NCBI RefSeq assembly: GCF_001983955.1
Contig: NZ_CP019562.1
Span: forward strand, 248,001 to 312,000
Length of the DNA: 64,000 bases
Direction of reading: 5' to 3'
DNA from: Streptococcus oralis
GTDB taxonomy: Bacteria > Bacillota > Bacilli > Lactobacillales > Streptococcaceae
This document shows positions 8,439 through 17,079 of the stretch, in pieces. The notes beneath the pieces were generated by a model. The model saw nothing but the letters and a program-made list of their open reading frames with translations, made no database searches and was not told the DNA's origin. The translations under genes were made by a program, and so were the position numbers. How positions within the stretch are numbered: the first letter of the stretch is position 1; each line of letters opens with the position of its first letter.

Positions 8439-10191
8439 ACGTATTACAGGAAAAGAGTGGGGAATGATCGTCCTTACGATTCTGTTCACTTGTTTCTCGG
8501 TCTATCTCGAGTTAGAGGTACCGACTTATATTTCGCAAATTACAGAATTACTGGGAACGTCTGGAACGCAGTTGGGTGAACTCTGGTTACCAGCTGCGAA
8601 GATGATGGGATTATCTCTCCTTGCCTTTATGTCGTCAGTAGCAGTTGGATTTTTCGCCTCCCGTGTTGCAGCGTCTTACACGACTCACTTGAGAAGCGAT
8701 ATTTTTAATCGAGTACTGGATTTTTCACAGACAGAGATTAAACGTTTTTCAATCCCCAGTCTTTTGACTCGGACGACTAATGATATCACACAGGTACAGA
8801 TGCTCTTTACCATGGGCTTGCAAGTGGTTACTCGTGGTCCAATTATGGCTATCTGGGCGATTGGAAAAATACTTGGGAAATCAGAATACTGGCTCTGGGC
8901 AGTGGTTGTGGCTGTTATTGTGAATGTCTTGATGACCACCGTTCTCATGACTCTGGCTTTTCCAAAACAATCGGTCATCCAAAAATTGACAGATAAACTC
9001 AATAGCATCACTCGTGAAAGCTTGACAGGGATTCGGGTTGTTCGTGCATACAATGCGGAAGATTACCAAGATGAGAAATTTGAAGCAGCCAATGATGAAG
9101 TGACGCGTCTCAATCTCTTTGTCAATCGATTGATGGCTATTATGAACCCGATTATGATGGCAATTTCCAGTGGTTTGACCTTAGCTATTTACTGGATTGG
9201 TGCCTATATCATCAACGACGCAAGTTTGGCAGAACGTTTGCCACTCTTTAGTGATATGGTGGTCTTCATGTCCTATGCTATGCAGGTCGTGATGGGCTTC
9301 CTGCTCATGGGAGCACTCTTTATCGTTCTTCCCCGTACCTTGGTTTCGGCAGGACGTATCAATCAAGTATTGGATTTGCATTCTTCTATTGAAAATCCTA
9401 ATCATGCACAGACAGCGGATCCTTCAGTTCAAGGACAAGTGGAATTTCGTGATGTGACTTTCCGCTACTCTAAAAACTCAGAAGCAGTCGTGGAACAGGT
9501 CACTTTCAAAGCAGAAGCGGGTCAAACCGTAGCCTTCATCGGATCGACTGGATCAGGTAAGTCCACGCTTGTCAACCTCTTGCCACGTTTTTACGACGTT
9601 TCTGATGGAGAAATCCTAGTGGATGGTGTCAATGTGCAAGATTATGACTTGGAAGATTTGCGCAATAAGGTCGGTTATATTCCACAAAAAGCTGTACTCT
9701 TTTCTGGAGATGTCAAGGGGAACTTGGACTTTGGTAAGAGCAAAGAAACTCCTCTAAGCGAAGCTGCTATGTGGCAAGCCTTGGAATTGGCCCAGTCTAA
9801 AAGCTTTATCGAGGAAAAGGAAGCAGGACTTGAATCAGAAGTGGCCCAAGGTGGAACCAACTTCTCAGGAGGTCAAAGACAGCGTTTGGCCATTGCGCGT
9901 GCCTTGGCTCGTAAACCAGAGATTCTTATCTTTGATGATTCCTTCTCAGCCTTGGACTACAAGACAGATCGTGTCCTACGCCAAGAACTAGCTGAGAAAA
10001 CAAAATCCATGACCAAGCTCATCGTAGCGCAACGGATTTCTACTATTATGGACGCCGACCTGATCTTAGTTTTGGATCAAGGAAAAGTCGTGGGACAAGG
10101 CACCCACAAGGAACTTCTTGCAACCAACGAAGTCTACCAAGAAATTGCCTACTCACAACTATCGAAGGAGGAATTGGAACATGGAAAATAA
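8422..10191 (+). CDS. ABC exporter, half A (degenerate ATPase site)
   Basis: A 589-residue half-transporter with six membrane helices (about 1-310) followed by a nucleotide-binding domain. Walker A GSTGSGKST and signature FSGGQRQR are canonical. Walker B reads LIFDDSFSALD, with Asp in place of the catalytic Glu, and the switch reads VAQRIST, with Gln in place of His. These are the changes seen in the non-catalytic partner of heterodimeric exporters such as BmrC/LmrC. It therefore should pair with the next gene to form one multidrug-type exporter. The start ATG 8422 follows AGGAGGAGA inside marR. Confidence 0.95.
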   Translation: MKKLAKRITGKEWGMIVLTILFTCFSVYLELEVPTYISQITELLGTSGTQLGELWLPAAKMMGLSLLAFMSSVAVGFFASRVAASYTTHLRSDIFNRVLDFSQTEIKRFSIPSLLTRTTNDITQVQMLFTMGLQVVTRGPIMAIWAIGKILGKSEYWLWAVVVAVIVNVLMTTVLMTLAFPKQSVIQKLTDKLNSITRESLTGIRVVRAYNAEDYQDEKFEAANDEVTRLNLFVNRLMAIMNPIMMAISSGLTLAIYWIGAYIINDASLAERLPLFSDMVVFMSYAMQVVMGFLLMGALFIVLPRTLVSAGRINQVLDLHSSIENPNHAQTADPSVQGQVEFRDVTFRYSKNSEAVVEQVTFKAEAGQTVAFIGSTGSGKSTLVNLLPRFYDVSDGEILVDGVNVQDYDLEDLRNKVGYIPQKAVLFSGDVKGNLDFGKSKETPLSEAAMWQALELAQSKSFIEEKEAGLESEVAQGGTNFSGGQRQRLAIARALARKPEILIFDDSFSALDYKTDRVLRQELAEKTKSMTKLIVAQRISTIMDADLILVLDQGKVVGQGTHKELLATNEVYQEIAYSQLSKEELEHGK

Positions 10192-11941
10192 AAAAGTTTC
10201 GGTCTGGAAACAGTGCAAACCTTATATGGCAGGCCTCCAACTCCCTCTCCTAATAGCAGTTGTGGCTGCAGTCATTTCAAGTATCATTACCGTTTATGGT
10301 CCAACTAAGATTAAAGAAATTACTAACTTGATTTCAGATGGTTTGGCTACAGAAATCGACCTGGTAGCTGTGTCAAACATTGCTAGCTTTTTAGTGATTC
10401 TCTATGTATTTGGCGCCATTCTTAACTATACACAGGCCTATATCTTTTCAACGAGTATCCAACATTTTTCAAAACGCTTGCGGACGGCTATCGCTGAAAA
10501 GATTAATCGTTTGCCACTTGGCTATTTTGACCGTCATTCACAAGGAGATACCCTTTCGCGCGTGACCAATGATGTGGATATAGCAGCGCAATCTCTCAAC
10601 CAAAGTCTAGGGACAGTTCTTTCAGCTAGTTTCTTGTTGATTGCTGTCTTGGTGACCATGTTTGGGATGAACTGGATTTTGGCATTGGTAACAGTTGTAT
10701 CAACCCTTGTTGGTTTTGCGGCGGTTTCCGTAATCATGGCCAAGTCACAGGGGTATTTCAAAGCCCAACAAAATAATCTAGCAGCCGTCAATGGTTATGT
10801 GGAAGAGATGTACTCTGGCCATAATGTAGTGACCAGCTACAACGCAGTGGACACCTCCAAAGCGAGATTTGCAGGTTTAAACCAAGACTTGCATGACAGT
10901 ATCTGGAAATCTCAATTTATCTCTGGTATCATGATGCCAGCCATGTTCTTTGTTGGAAACTTTAGTTATGTCTTAGTCATCATCGTTGGGGCCGCGCTGG
11001 CGTTAGAAGGACATATTACGATAGGGATTATTGTAGCCTTTATGGTTTACGTACGGACCTTCTCTCAACCTCTGTCACAGATTGCCCAAGGGATTACGAG
11101 CTTGCAACAAGCGAGTGCAGCCATGACTCGTGTATTAGAGTTTCTAGCTGAAGCAGAGATGCAGGATGAATCTCATAAGGACAGAAAATTGAGCAACATG
11201 AAAGGGGAAGTAGTCTTTGATCATGTGTCCTTTGGATATACACCAGAGCGCACCATTATCCATGACTTTTCTGCGACAGCTCATGCAGGTCAGAAGGTTG
11301 CTATCGTTGGACCGACTGGGGCTGGGAAGACAACCATTGTCAATCTTTTGATGAAGTTCTATGAGATAGATAAGGGAAGTATCCGTATCGATGGTGTCGA
11401 TACCAAGGACATGAAACGCTCAGAAGTACACGATGCCTTTTCAATAGTCTTGCAGGACACTTGGCTCTTTGAAGGAACGATTCGAGAGAACCTGATCTAT
11501 AATCAGACAGACATCAGTGATGAACGAATGATGGAAGCCAGCAAGGCTGTGGGAATCCACCACTTTATCATGACCTTGCCAGATGGCTACGATACTGTTT
11601 TGGACGACACCTTGACCTTGTCTGTCGGACAAAAACAGCTCTTGACCATTGCTCGTGCTTTGCTAAAAGATGCGCCACTCCTAATTCTGGATGAAGCGAC
11701 ATCCTCAGTCGACACACGTACAGAGGAGTTGATTCAGAAAGCCATGGACCGTTTGATGGAGGGACGCACATCCTTTGTCATCGCCCACCGCTTGTCAACT
11801 ATTCGTAATGCCGATTTGATTCTTGTCATGAAAGATGGCAATATCATTGAACAAGGAAACCATGAGGAACTGATGGCACAAGGTGGCTTCTACGCTGACT
11901 TGTACAATAGTCAATTTACAGAAGACGAAGCAGAAGAATAA
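10181..11941 (+). CDS. ABC exporter, half B (catalytic partner)
   Basis: A 586-residue half-transporter, starting at ATG 10181 behind AAGGAGG; a longer frame from 10118 lies inside the previous gene and has no ribosome site. Six helices span about 15-310. Walker A is GPTGAGKTT, Walker B is LLILDEATSSVD with the catalytic Glu, and the H-loop is IAHRLST. The signature is the altered TLSVGQKQL. Together with half A this gives one full and one degenerate ATP site, as in LmrCD, BmrCD and PatAB/SatAB. The substrate is probably a drug or toxic peptide. It overlaps half A by 11 bases. Confidence 0.95.
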   Translation: MENKKVSVWKQCKPYMAGLQLPLLIAVVAAVISSIITVYGPTKIKEITNLISDGLATEIDLVAVSNIASFLVILYVFGAILNYTQAYIFSTSIQHFSKRLRTAIAEKINRLPLGYFDRHSQGDTLSRVTNDVDIAAQSLNQSLGTVLSASFLLIAVLVTMFGMNWILALVTVVSTLVGFAAVSVIMAKSQGYFKAQQNNLAAVNGYVEEMYSGHNVVTSYNAVDTSKARFAGLNQDLHDSIWKSQFISGIMMPAMFFVGNFSYVLVIIVGAALALEGHITIGIIVAFMVYVRTFSQPLSQIAQGITSLQQASAAMTRVLEFLAEAEMQDESHKDRKLSNMKGEVVFDHVSFGYTPERTIIHDFSATAHAGQKVAIVGPTGAGKTTIVNLLMKFYEIDKGSIRIDGVDTKDMKRSEVHDAFSIVLQDTWLFEGTIRENLIYNQTDISDERMMEASKAVGIHHFIMTLPDGYDTVLDDTLTLSVGQKQLLTIARALLKDAPLLILDEATSSVDTRTEELIQKAMDRLMEGRTSFVIAHRLSTIRNADLILVMKDGNIIEQGNHEELMAQGGFYADLYNSQFTEDEAEE

Positions 11942-11944
11942 ATC

Positions 11945-11972
11945 AAAAGAAGGCTTGACGGCCTTCTTTTTC
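11945..11972 (+). terminator. Terminator of MarR-ABC operon
   Basis: The perfect ten-base arms AAAAGAAGGC and GCCTTCTTTT flank a TTGACG loop and are followed by T's. Confidence 0.88.
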
Positions 11973-12025
11973 TGCACTATACTAGAAGACAAACGTCTCA
12001 CCTGTAGACGAAAACAAGGTAATGA

Positions 12026-12541
12026 ATGAGAAATTTAATGAAAAATTATCAAGAATGGTATCGAAATATCAGCTCCAGGCTCACCAGCCATCCCACCCTT
12101 CTATTTCTGTTACGCAGTTTTAATCGCTTGATGACGGTCGCCATGCCCTTGGTCTATCTGATTTTGCTAGTCACCACTTACCTGAAACTAGGACTGGCTC
12201 AGCAAGTTGGGGTTTATGTGCTTATTCCTGCATCAGGTTTTGTGATTTTGTCTCTTTTTCGTAAGAAAATCAACCACCCGCGACCTTATGAAACTTGGGA
12301 TATCTGTCCCCTGCTTGACAAGGATAGCTCGGGACAGTCTATGCCCAGTCGCCATGTCTTTTCAGCAACCATTATTTCCATGGCCTGTCTGCATGCTAGT
12401 CTACCTGTTGGCTTAGCATGCTTGCTCTTTTCAGCTTTGCTGGGCTTGGTGAGGGTTTTAGGGGGTGTTCATTATCCCAAGGATGTCATCGCTGGCTATG
12501 CTTGTGGTATGGTGTGGGGCTTCCTTTTCTTCCTATTCTGA
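12026..12541 (+). CDS. PAP2 family membrane phosphatase
   Basis: A 171-residue membrane phosphatase of the type-2 phosphatidic acid phosphatase superfamily, with about five membrane segments. All three catalytic motifs are present: KKINHPRPYE (K-x6-RP), SMPSRHVFS (PSGH-type with Arg) and RVLGGVHYPKDVIAG (R-x5-H-x3-D). Members dephosphorylate lipid phosphates, including undecaprenyl pyrophosphate, on the outer face. The short length and streptococcal context suggest a lipid-carrier or phosphatidic-acid role. AAGGT lies just upstream of the ATG. The gene is flanked by a terminator and by a separate LytTR transcript. Confidence 0.88.
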   Translation: MRNLMKNYQEWYRNISSRLTSHPTLLFLLRSFNRLMTVAMPLVYLILLVTTYLKLGLAQQVGVYVLIPASGFVILSLFRKKINHPRPYETWDICPLLDKDSSGQSMPSRHVFSATIISMACLHASLPVGLACLLFSALLGLVRVLGGVHYPKDVIAGYACGMVWGFLFFLF

Positions 12542-12654
12542 CATGTAAGTTAAGCTAGTCCTACAACCACTTACTGCTTCAAATTGACCACTTGCTTTTT
12601 TGCCCTTGTATTCCTAACTTAGCTTTGATATAGTAGAGTCAGAAAGGAGATGTG

Positions 12655-13101
12655 ATGAAGTTACGAATTGAGATTGACGGCAATTTAGATGAGACTGAAA
12701 TTGTCATCAAGACCCCCACTTTGACAGATGAAATTGCAGATTTGCAACGACTTTTGCAAGAGTCAAAGGCTCCGAGGTTGACTTTTTACAAGGGGACAGG
12801 TGAATATTATCTAGACCTGTCAGAAATTCTCTTCTTTGAAACAGAAGGGAGCAAGATTTATGCTCATAACCAGAAGGAAGCCTATGAAGTTCGTCTCAAA
12901 CTTTATGAGTTGGAGTCCATCTTACCTCGCTATTTTAGTCGAGTGTCCAAGTCAACGATCGCAAACATCCGTCAGATTTACTCAGTGGACAAGTCCTTTT
13001 CAGGAACAGGCACCATTTCCTTTTATCAGACGCACAAGGAGGTTCATGTCTCACGGCATTACCAATCCCTCCTAAAAGAAAATCTAAGAAACATGAGGTA
13101 A
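12655..13101 (+). CDS. LytTR-domain DNA-binding regulator
   Basis: A 148-residue regulator with a C-terminal LytTR DNA-binding domain (about residues 55-145): FYKGTGEYYLDLSEILFFET and RYFSRVSKSTIANIRQIYSV are typical. The N-terminal 50 residues are not a receiver domain. The start is set at ATG 12655, five bases after AAAGGAG; the GTG at 12652 is too close. It stands five bases before a LiaF-like membrane protein. LytTR proteins of this stand-alone type are often co-transcribed with a small membrane partner that restrains them (LytTR regulatory systems), so the neighbour may be its antagonist. Confidence 0.88.
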   Translation: MKLRIEIDGNLDETEIVIKTPTLTDEIADLQRLLQESKAPRLTFYKGTGEYYLDLSEILFFETEGSKIYAHNQKEAYEVRLKLYELESILPRYFSRVSKSTIANIRQIYSVDKSFSGTGTISFYQTHKEVHVSRHYQSLLKENLRNMR

Positions 13102-13106
13102 AAAAC

Positions 13107-13781
13107 ATGAAAAAGAAAGCATTTGGTATTGTTTTATTGGTTTTAGCAGCTTGGATCTTGCTGCAAGGGAATTTTGGAATTCCTTCTTTGGATGGCAAAA
13201 TATGGCCTTTGATTGGTATCGTCTTTTTTGCCTACAAGTCAGTTGAATCCATTCTCAGACGCCATCTAACTTCAGCAGTTTTTACCGCTCTAGTAGCCTT
13301 AATGATTGCGAATCATTTTTATAACATTTTTCCTATTCCAAACCAGTCTTTGTTTTGGGCTAGTATCTTAGCAGTTCTAGGTGTTGGTTATCTGACGCAT
13401 TCAAGTAAGTTCTGGAATGAAAAAAAATGGTGGTACGATGGCAAAAAAACAGTCGTCACGGATAAGGAAGTCGCTTTTGGTAGCGGGACCTTCTATAAGC
13501 AAGATCAAGATCTCGTAGATGACCAAGTGGAAGTCGCTTTTGGGGATGCTAAAATCTACTATGATAATGCAGAGATGTTAGGTGATTTTGCGACTTTAAA
13601 TATTGAAGTGGCCTTCGGGAATGCAATTGTCTATGTTCCACAACACTGGCGTGTCGATTTGAAAGTAGAAACCTCCTTTGGTGCAGCTAAGGCAGATGCT
13701 CCTGTAGCGCCAACAAACAAAACCTTGATTATCCGTGGGGAAGTCGCTTTTGGTAAACTTGGAGTTGTTTACGTTAAATAA
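13107..13781 (+). CDS. LiaF-like membrane protein
   Basis: A 224-residue protein with about four hydrophobic segments in the first 100 residues and a soluble beta-rich C-terminal half. The latter has the repeated pattern VAFGSGTFY, VAFGDAKIYYD, VAFGNAIVYVP, TSFGAAKADAP and VAFGKLGVVYV, as in the LiaF/YvqF C-terminal domain. LiaF inhibits the LiaSR cell-envelope response in Bacillus and streptococci. Here the partner is a LytTR regulator rather than a histidine kinase, and the genes are five bases apart. An inhibitor-regulator pair is a reasonable inference. Confidence 0.8.
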   Translation: MKKKAFGIVLLVLAAWILLQGNFGIPSLDGKIWPLIGIVFFAYKSVESILRRHLTSAVFTALVALMIANHFYNIFPIPNQSLFWASILAVLGVGYLTHSSKFWNEKKWWYDGKKTVVTDKEVAFGSGTFYKQDQDLVDDQVEVAFGDAKIYYDNAEMLGDFATLNIEVAFGNAIVYVPQHWRVDLKVETSFGAAKADAPVAPTNKTLIIRGEVAFGKLGVVYVK

Positions 13782-13798
13782 AAAAATAGTTTAGGCCC

Positions 13799-13855
13799 TT
13801 GATAAATTCGAGAAAGTGTGATAACATAGTACGGTATGTGGTGCTAGCACATCCG
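13799..13855 (+). promoter_or_regulatory. rpmB promoter and leader hairpin
   Basis: TTGATA (13799-13804), 17 bases, TAACAT (13822-13827). Just after the predicted start site a hairpin can form: CGG-T-ATGTG (13832-13840) pairs with CACATCCG (13848-13855) around a seven-base loop, with one bulged T. The rpmB start codon follows about 30 bases later. Confidence 0.6.
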
Positions 13856-13885
13856 CTATATTAGATCTAATAGGAGGAAAACACA

Positions 13886-14074
13886 ATGGCTAAAGTATGT
13901 TACTTTACAGGTCGTAAGACTGTATCAGGAAACAACCGTTCACACGCGATGAACCAAACAAAACGTGCCGTAAAACCAAACCTTCAAAAAGTTACTGTTC
14001 TTATCGATGGTAAACCTAAAAAAGTTTGGGCTTCAGCTCGTGCTTTGAAATCAGGTAAAGTTGAACGCGTTTAA
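13886..14074 (+). CDS. rpmB: 50S ribosomal protein L28
   Basis: A 62-residue L28 protein of the large ribosomal subunit. The conserved opening [20 protein letters not shown] and the basic stretch [12 protein letters not shown] are recognisable. It lacks a CxxC zinc ribbon, as usual in streptococci. AGGAGG sits eight bases before the ATG. It is transcribed alone from a promoter with a leader hairpin and closed by a terminator. In pneumococcus rpmB also precedes the Asp23-family and fakA genes. Confidence 0.98.
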   Translation: MAKVCYFTGRKTVSGNNRSHAMNQTKRAVKPNLQKVTVLIDGKPKKVWASARALKSGKVERV

Positions 14075-14082
14075 TAAAAATG

Positions 14083-14105
14083 AAAAGACCGCTTAGGTCT
14101 TTTTC
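14083..14105 (+). terminator. rpmB terminator
   Basis: The arms AAAAGACC and GGTCTTTT flank a GCTTA loop and are followed by further T's. Confidence 0.82.
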
Positions 14106-14143
14106 TTTTGCTCTAAGGATAAAATCATTTGAAAAATAGAGTA

Positions 14144-14248
14144 ATACTCTTCAAAAATCAAATTCAAACTACGTCAGCTTCGCCTTGCCGTACTCAAGTA
14201 CTGTCTGTGGCTAGCTTCCTAGTTTGCTTTTTGATTTTCATTGAGTAT
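14144..14248. repeat. BOX element (boxA + boxC, no boxB)
   Basis: A copy of the streptococcal BOX repeat bounded by the inverted ends ATACTC (14144) and GAGTAT (14243-14248). The boxA core ACGTCAGCTTCGCCTTGCCG is followed by the boxC part GGCTAGCTTCCTAGTTTGC. No boxB unit is present. It lies just upstream of the Asp23-family gene promoter region; an open frame running through it from 14129 is an artefact of the repeat. Confidence 0.85.
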
Positions 14249-14332
14249 AAATATCCGCCGATACAGCATTCTGCTTTTACACTTGGGCTGAAATATGATA
14301 AAATAGAGTATCAACTAGTTGAGGTAAAAAAA

Positions 14333-14698
14333 ATGACTGTAAAAATTAATACAAAAGATGGTCAAATCGAGCTGACAGATGAAGTGATTGCAACCGTAGT
14401 AGGTGGTGCCGCAACTGAGATTTTTGGTGTGGTCGGTATGGCTAGTAAAAATGCCCTCAAAGACAATTTCCAAGCCCTTCTTGGTAAGGAAAATTATTCT
14501 AAGGGTGTTGTTATAAAAGCAGCCGAAGATGGTAGCATAGCAGTTGATGTTTATACCGTATTGAGCTACGGAGTAAAGATAAGCGAAGTGTCAAAAAACA
14601 TTCAAGAGCGTGTTCGTTTTAGTTTAGAAAATCAACTAGGAATTACTGCTCAGACTGTGAATGTCTACATTCAAAATATCAAAGTTGTAGGAGAATAA
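14333..14698 (+). CDS. Asp23/Gls24 family envelope stress protein
   Basis: A 121-residue member of the Asp23/Gls24 (DUF322) family, as found before fakA in most Firmicutes (B. subtilis YloU). The visible core is ITDEVIATVVGGAATEIFGVVGM-like at residues 13-35, and the C-terminal part YGVKISEVSKNIQERVRF is typical. The start is set at ATG 14333 behind GAGG. A longer frame from 14129 runs through a BOX repeat and is rejected. It is separated by two bases from fakA, so the two are co-transcribed. The family is linked to envelope homeostasis; the exact role is unknown. Confidence 0.9.
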   Translation: MTVKINTKDGQIELTDEVIATVVGGAATEIFGVVGMASKNALKDNFQALLGKENYSKGVVIKAAEDGSIAVDVYTVLSYGVKISEVSKNIQERVRFSLENQLGITAQTVNVYIQNIKVVGE

Positions 14699-14700
14699 TC

Positions 14701-16368
14701 GTGTCAAAAATTACTACCAGTTTATTCCAAGAGATGGTGCAGGCTGCATCAACTCGTTTGAATAAGCAAGCAGAATATGTCAATTCATTGAACGTCTTTC
14801 CAGTTCCAGATGGAGATACTGGGACAAACATGGGAATGACCATTGAAAATGGTGCCAAAGAAGTAGCAGACAAGCCTGCTTCTACAGTTGGAGAAGTAGC
14901 GAGCATTCTTGCTAAAGGTCTTTTGATGGGCGCGCGTGGGAACTCAGGGGTTATCACTTCTCAGCTCTTCCGTGGCTTCTCTCAGGCTATCAAGGAAAAA
15001 GATGAATTAACAGGTCAAGACTTGGCTCTTGCCTTCCAATCCGGTGTCGAAGTAGCTTATAAAGCGGTTATGAAACCAGTTGAAGGAACAATTTTGACTG
15101 TTTCTCGTGGTGCAGCCATTGGGGCTAAGAAAAAAGCCGAGGAGACAGATGATGCTGTTGAGGTCATGCGTGCAGCCTTGGAAGGTGCGAAAGCAGCTTT
15201 GGCTAAGACACCAGAAATGCTTCCAGTCCTTAAGGAAGTTGGTGTGGTAGACTCAGGTGGTCAAGGTTTGGTCTTCATCTATGAAGGCTTCCTATCTGCC
15301 CTTACTGGTGAATACAGTGCTTCTGAAGACTTTGTAGCGACTCCTGCCAACATGAGTGAAATGATCAATGCAGAGCACCACAAGTCTGTAGCAGGGCATG
15401 TGGCAACTGAGGATATTACCTTCGGTTACTGTACGGAGATCATGGTAGCCCTCAAACAAGGTCCAACTTATTCTAAGGACTTTGACTACGATGAATTCCG
15501 TAACTACTTGAATGACTTAGGCGACTCTCTACTTGTTGTCAATGATGATGAAATCGTCAAAGTTCACGTCCATACAGAAGATCCAGGTCTTGTCATGCAA
15601 GAAGGTCTCAAATATGGTAGCTTGATCAAGGTAAAAGTGGACAACATGCGTAACCAACACGAGGCGCAAGTTGAAAAAGAAGCAACTCAAGGTAACAAGC
15701 CTGCTGAAACAAAAGAGTATGCCCTTATCGCAGTAGTAGCTGGTCAAGGTTTAGCAGATATCTTCCGTGCCCAAGGTGTGGATTATGTCATCGAAGGTGG
15801 TCAGACAATGAACCCTTCAACAGAAGACTTTATCAAGGCTGTTGAACAGGTCAATGCTCGCAACATTATCTTCTTGCCAAACAACAAAAATATCTTTATG
15901 GCAGCTCAGTCTGCGGCTGAAGTGCTTGAACAACCTGCTGTTGTGGTAGAAGCACGTACAATTCCTCAAGGTTTGACCAGCCTTCTTGCCTTTGATCCAA
16001 GTAAATCAATCGAAGAAAACAAAGAACGCATGACTGCAGCCCTTGGTGATGTCATCAGCGGTAGTGTAACAACAGCCGTTCGTGATACAACTATCGATGG
16101 ATTAGCAATTCATGAAAATGACAATCTTGGTATGGTAGATGGGAAAATTCTCGTGTCAAATCCTGACATGCACCAAACCTTGACTGAAACTTTGAAACAT
16201 ATGTTGGACGAAGACAGTGAAATCGTGACTTTCTATGTTGGTGAAGACGGAAGCGAAGAACTTGCCAATGAAATTGCCCAAGAAATCGCAGAAGAATTTG
16301 AAGATGTTGAAGTAGAGATTCACCAAGGTCAACAGCCCGTATATCCATATCTTTTCAGTGTGGAATAG
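14701..16368 (+). CDS. fakA: Fatty acid kinase catalytic subunit FakA (DAK2 domain)
   Basis: A 555-residue DhaK/YloV-type protein. FakA phosphorylates exogenous fatty acids held by FakB (DegV-family) proteins, giving acyl-phosphate for phospholipid synthesis. The N-terminal DAK2 domain has the nucleotide/Mg motif NVFPVPDGDTGTNM and GARGNSGVITSQLFRG. The middle region has TEDITFGYCTEIMV and DDEIVKVHVHTEDPG, and the C-terminal DegV-like part ends IHQGQQPVYPYLFSVE. Translation starts at GTG 14701, with GGAG in the end of the preceding gene. The same pair of genes occurs in this order in pneumococcus. Confidence 0.95.
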   Translation: MSKITTSLFQEMVQAASTRLNKQAEYVNSLNVFPVPDGDTGTNMGMTIENGAKEVADKPASTVGEVASILAKGLLMGARGNSGVITSQLFRGFSQAIKEKDELTGQDLALAFQSGVEVAYKAVMKPVEGTILTVSRGAAIGAKKKAEETDDAVEVMRAALEGAKAALAKTPEMLPVLKEVGVVDSGGQGLVFIYEGFLSALTGEYSASEDFVATPANMSEMINAEHHKSVAGHVATEDITFGYCTEIMVALKQGPTYSKDFDYDEFRNYLNDLGDSLLVVNDDEIVKVHVHTEDPGLVMQEGLKYGSLIKVKVDNMRNQHEAQVEKEATQGNKPAETKEYALIAVVAGQGLADIFRAQGVDYVIEGGQTMNPSTEDFIKAVEQVNARNIIFLPNNKNIFMAAQSAAEVLEQPAVVVEARTIPQGLTSLLAFDPSKSIEENKERMTAALGDVISGSVTTAVRDTTIDGLAIHENDNLGMVDGKILVSNPDMHQTLTETLKHMLDEDSEIVTFYVGEDGSEELANEIAQEIAEEFEDVEVEIHQGQQPVYPYLFSVE

Positions 16369-16378
16369 GAGACTTTGA

Positions 16379-16954
16379 ATGAAGAAAGTTTTAGGATTAG
16401 TTTTTGCATCGTTACTTGTTCTTTCTGGCTGTGGTCAAACCAACATTGCAACAACAGAATCAAGTAGTACAGCTAGTGAAGCAACTACTAGCCAAACAAG
16501 TGAGGAAGTAACAGAAACATCCAGTCGTCAAGAAAAGGAGCCTGTAGCTGAAACGACCAAAGTTCTAAAAGGAAGAATTGATAACTCCGATGTTACTCTG
16601 ACTTTAGTTTACACAGATGTTGTCAAACATTTTACAATGGAGATGCTAGGCGAAATTGAAGAGGATGTTCCTGATGAAGTTAGCCCTGAAGAATTGCAAG
16701 CGATGATTCGTGAAAATATGGCTACTAATACAGATTACCTAGAAGTCGAGAATGAACCAGGAATCTCAGTTGAATATTTTGTCACCAATGATAAGAAAAT
16801 GAGAGTGGTTATGGAGCTTGATCTTGAGAAAGCAAATATTGATAGGGTTAAACATATGAACTTTTTTAAATTTATAGCAGAGAATGCAGATGATTTTAAA
16901 AGGCCAAACACTCTAATTGCTGGTTTGAAAATGGGAGGATTTAAAGATAAATAA
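16379..16954 (+). CDS. YehR-like (DUF1307) lipoprotein
   Basis: A 191-residue lipoprotein. The signal peptide ends in LVLSGC at residues 14-19, so Cys19 would carry the lipid. A Ser/Thr/Glu-rich linker (20-60) follows. The folded part starts KGRIDNSDVTLTLVYTDVVK and ends GLKMGGFKDK, the pattern of the YehR/DUF1307 family, whose function is unknown. The start lies ten bases after fakA, so it may ride on the fakA transcript. A strong terminator follows. Confidence 0.8.
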   Translation: MKKVLGLVFASLLVLSGCGQTNIATTESSSTASEATTSQTSEEVTETSSRQEKEPVAETTKVLKGRIDNSDVTLTLVYTDVVKHFTMEMLGEIEEDVPDEVSPEELQAMIRENMATNTDYLEVENEPGISVEYFVTNDKKMRVVMELDLEKANIDRVKHMNFFKFIAENADDFKRPNTLIAGLKMGGFKDK

Positions 16955-16956
16955 AA

Positions 16957-16988
16957 AAAGAAAGTTGATTGTTCAACTTTCTTTTTTT
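16957..16988 (+). terminator. Terminator after YehR-like gene
   Basis: The arms AAAGAAAGTTGA and TCAACTTTCTTT flank a TTGT loop and are followed by T's. Confidence 0.88.
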
Positions 16989-17003
16989 ATGACATTTGTC
17001 ATA
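16988..17003 (+). promoter_or_regulatory. Perfect palindrome upstream of six-gene signalling operon
   Basis: TATGACATTTGTCATA is a perfect 7-2-7 inverted repeat. A further TGACA half-site is at 17012-17016. The only good -10 nearby is TATAAT at 17048-17053, with no matching -35, as expected for an activated promoter. The palindrome is therefore a candidate binding site for the NarL-type response regulator encoded at the end of this operon. Confidence 0.6.
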
Positions 17004-17079
17004 TTTCCTAGTGACAGAAGCATCTAGCTCCGCTAACTTCAAAAGACTATAATTGAAGTATGAAACGGAGGAAGAAGAA

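Noticed and set aside
14129..14332. N-terminal extension of the Asp23-family protein
   Set aside because: The frame crosses a BOX repeat and has no ribosome site; ATG 14333 gives the family's normal length.
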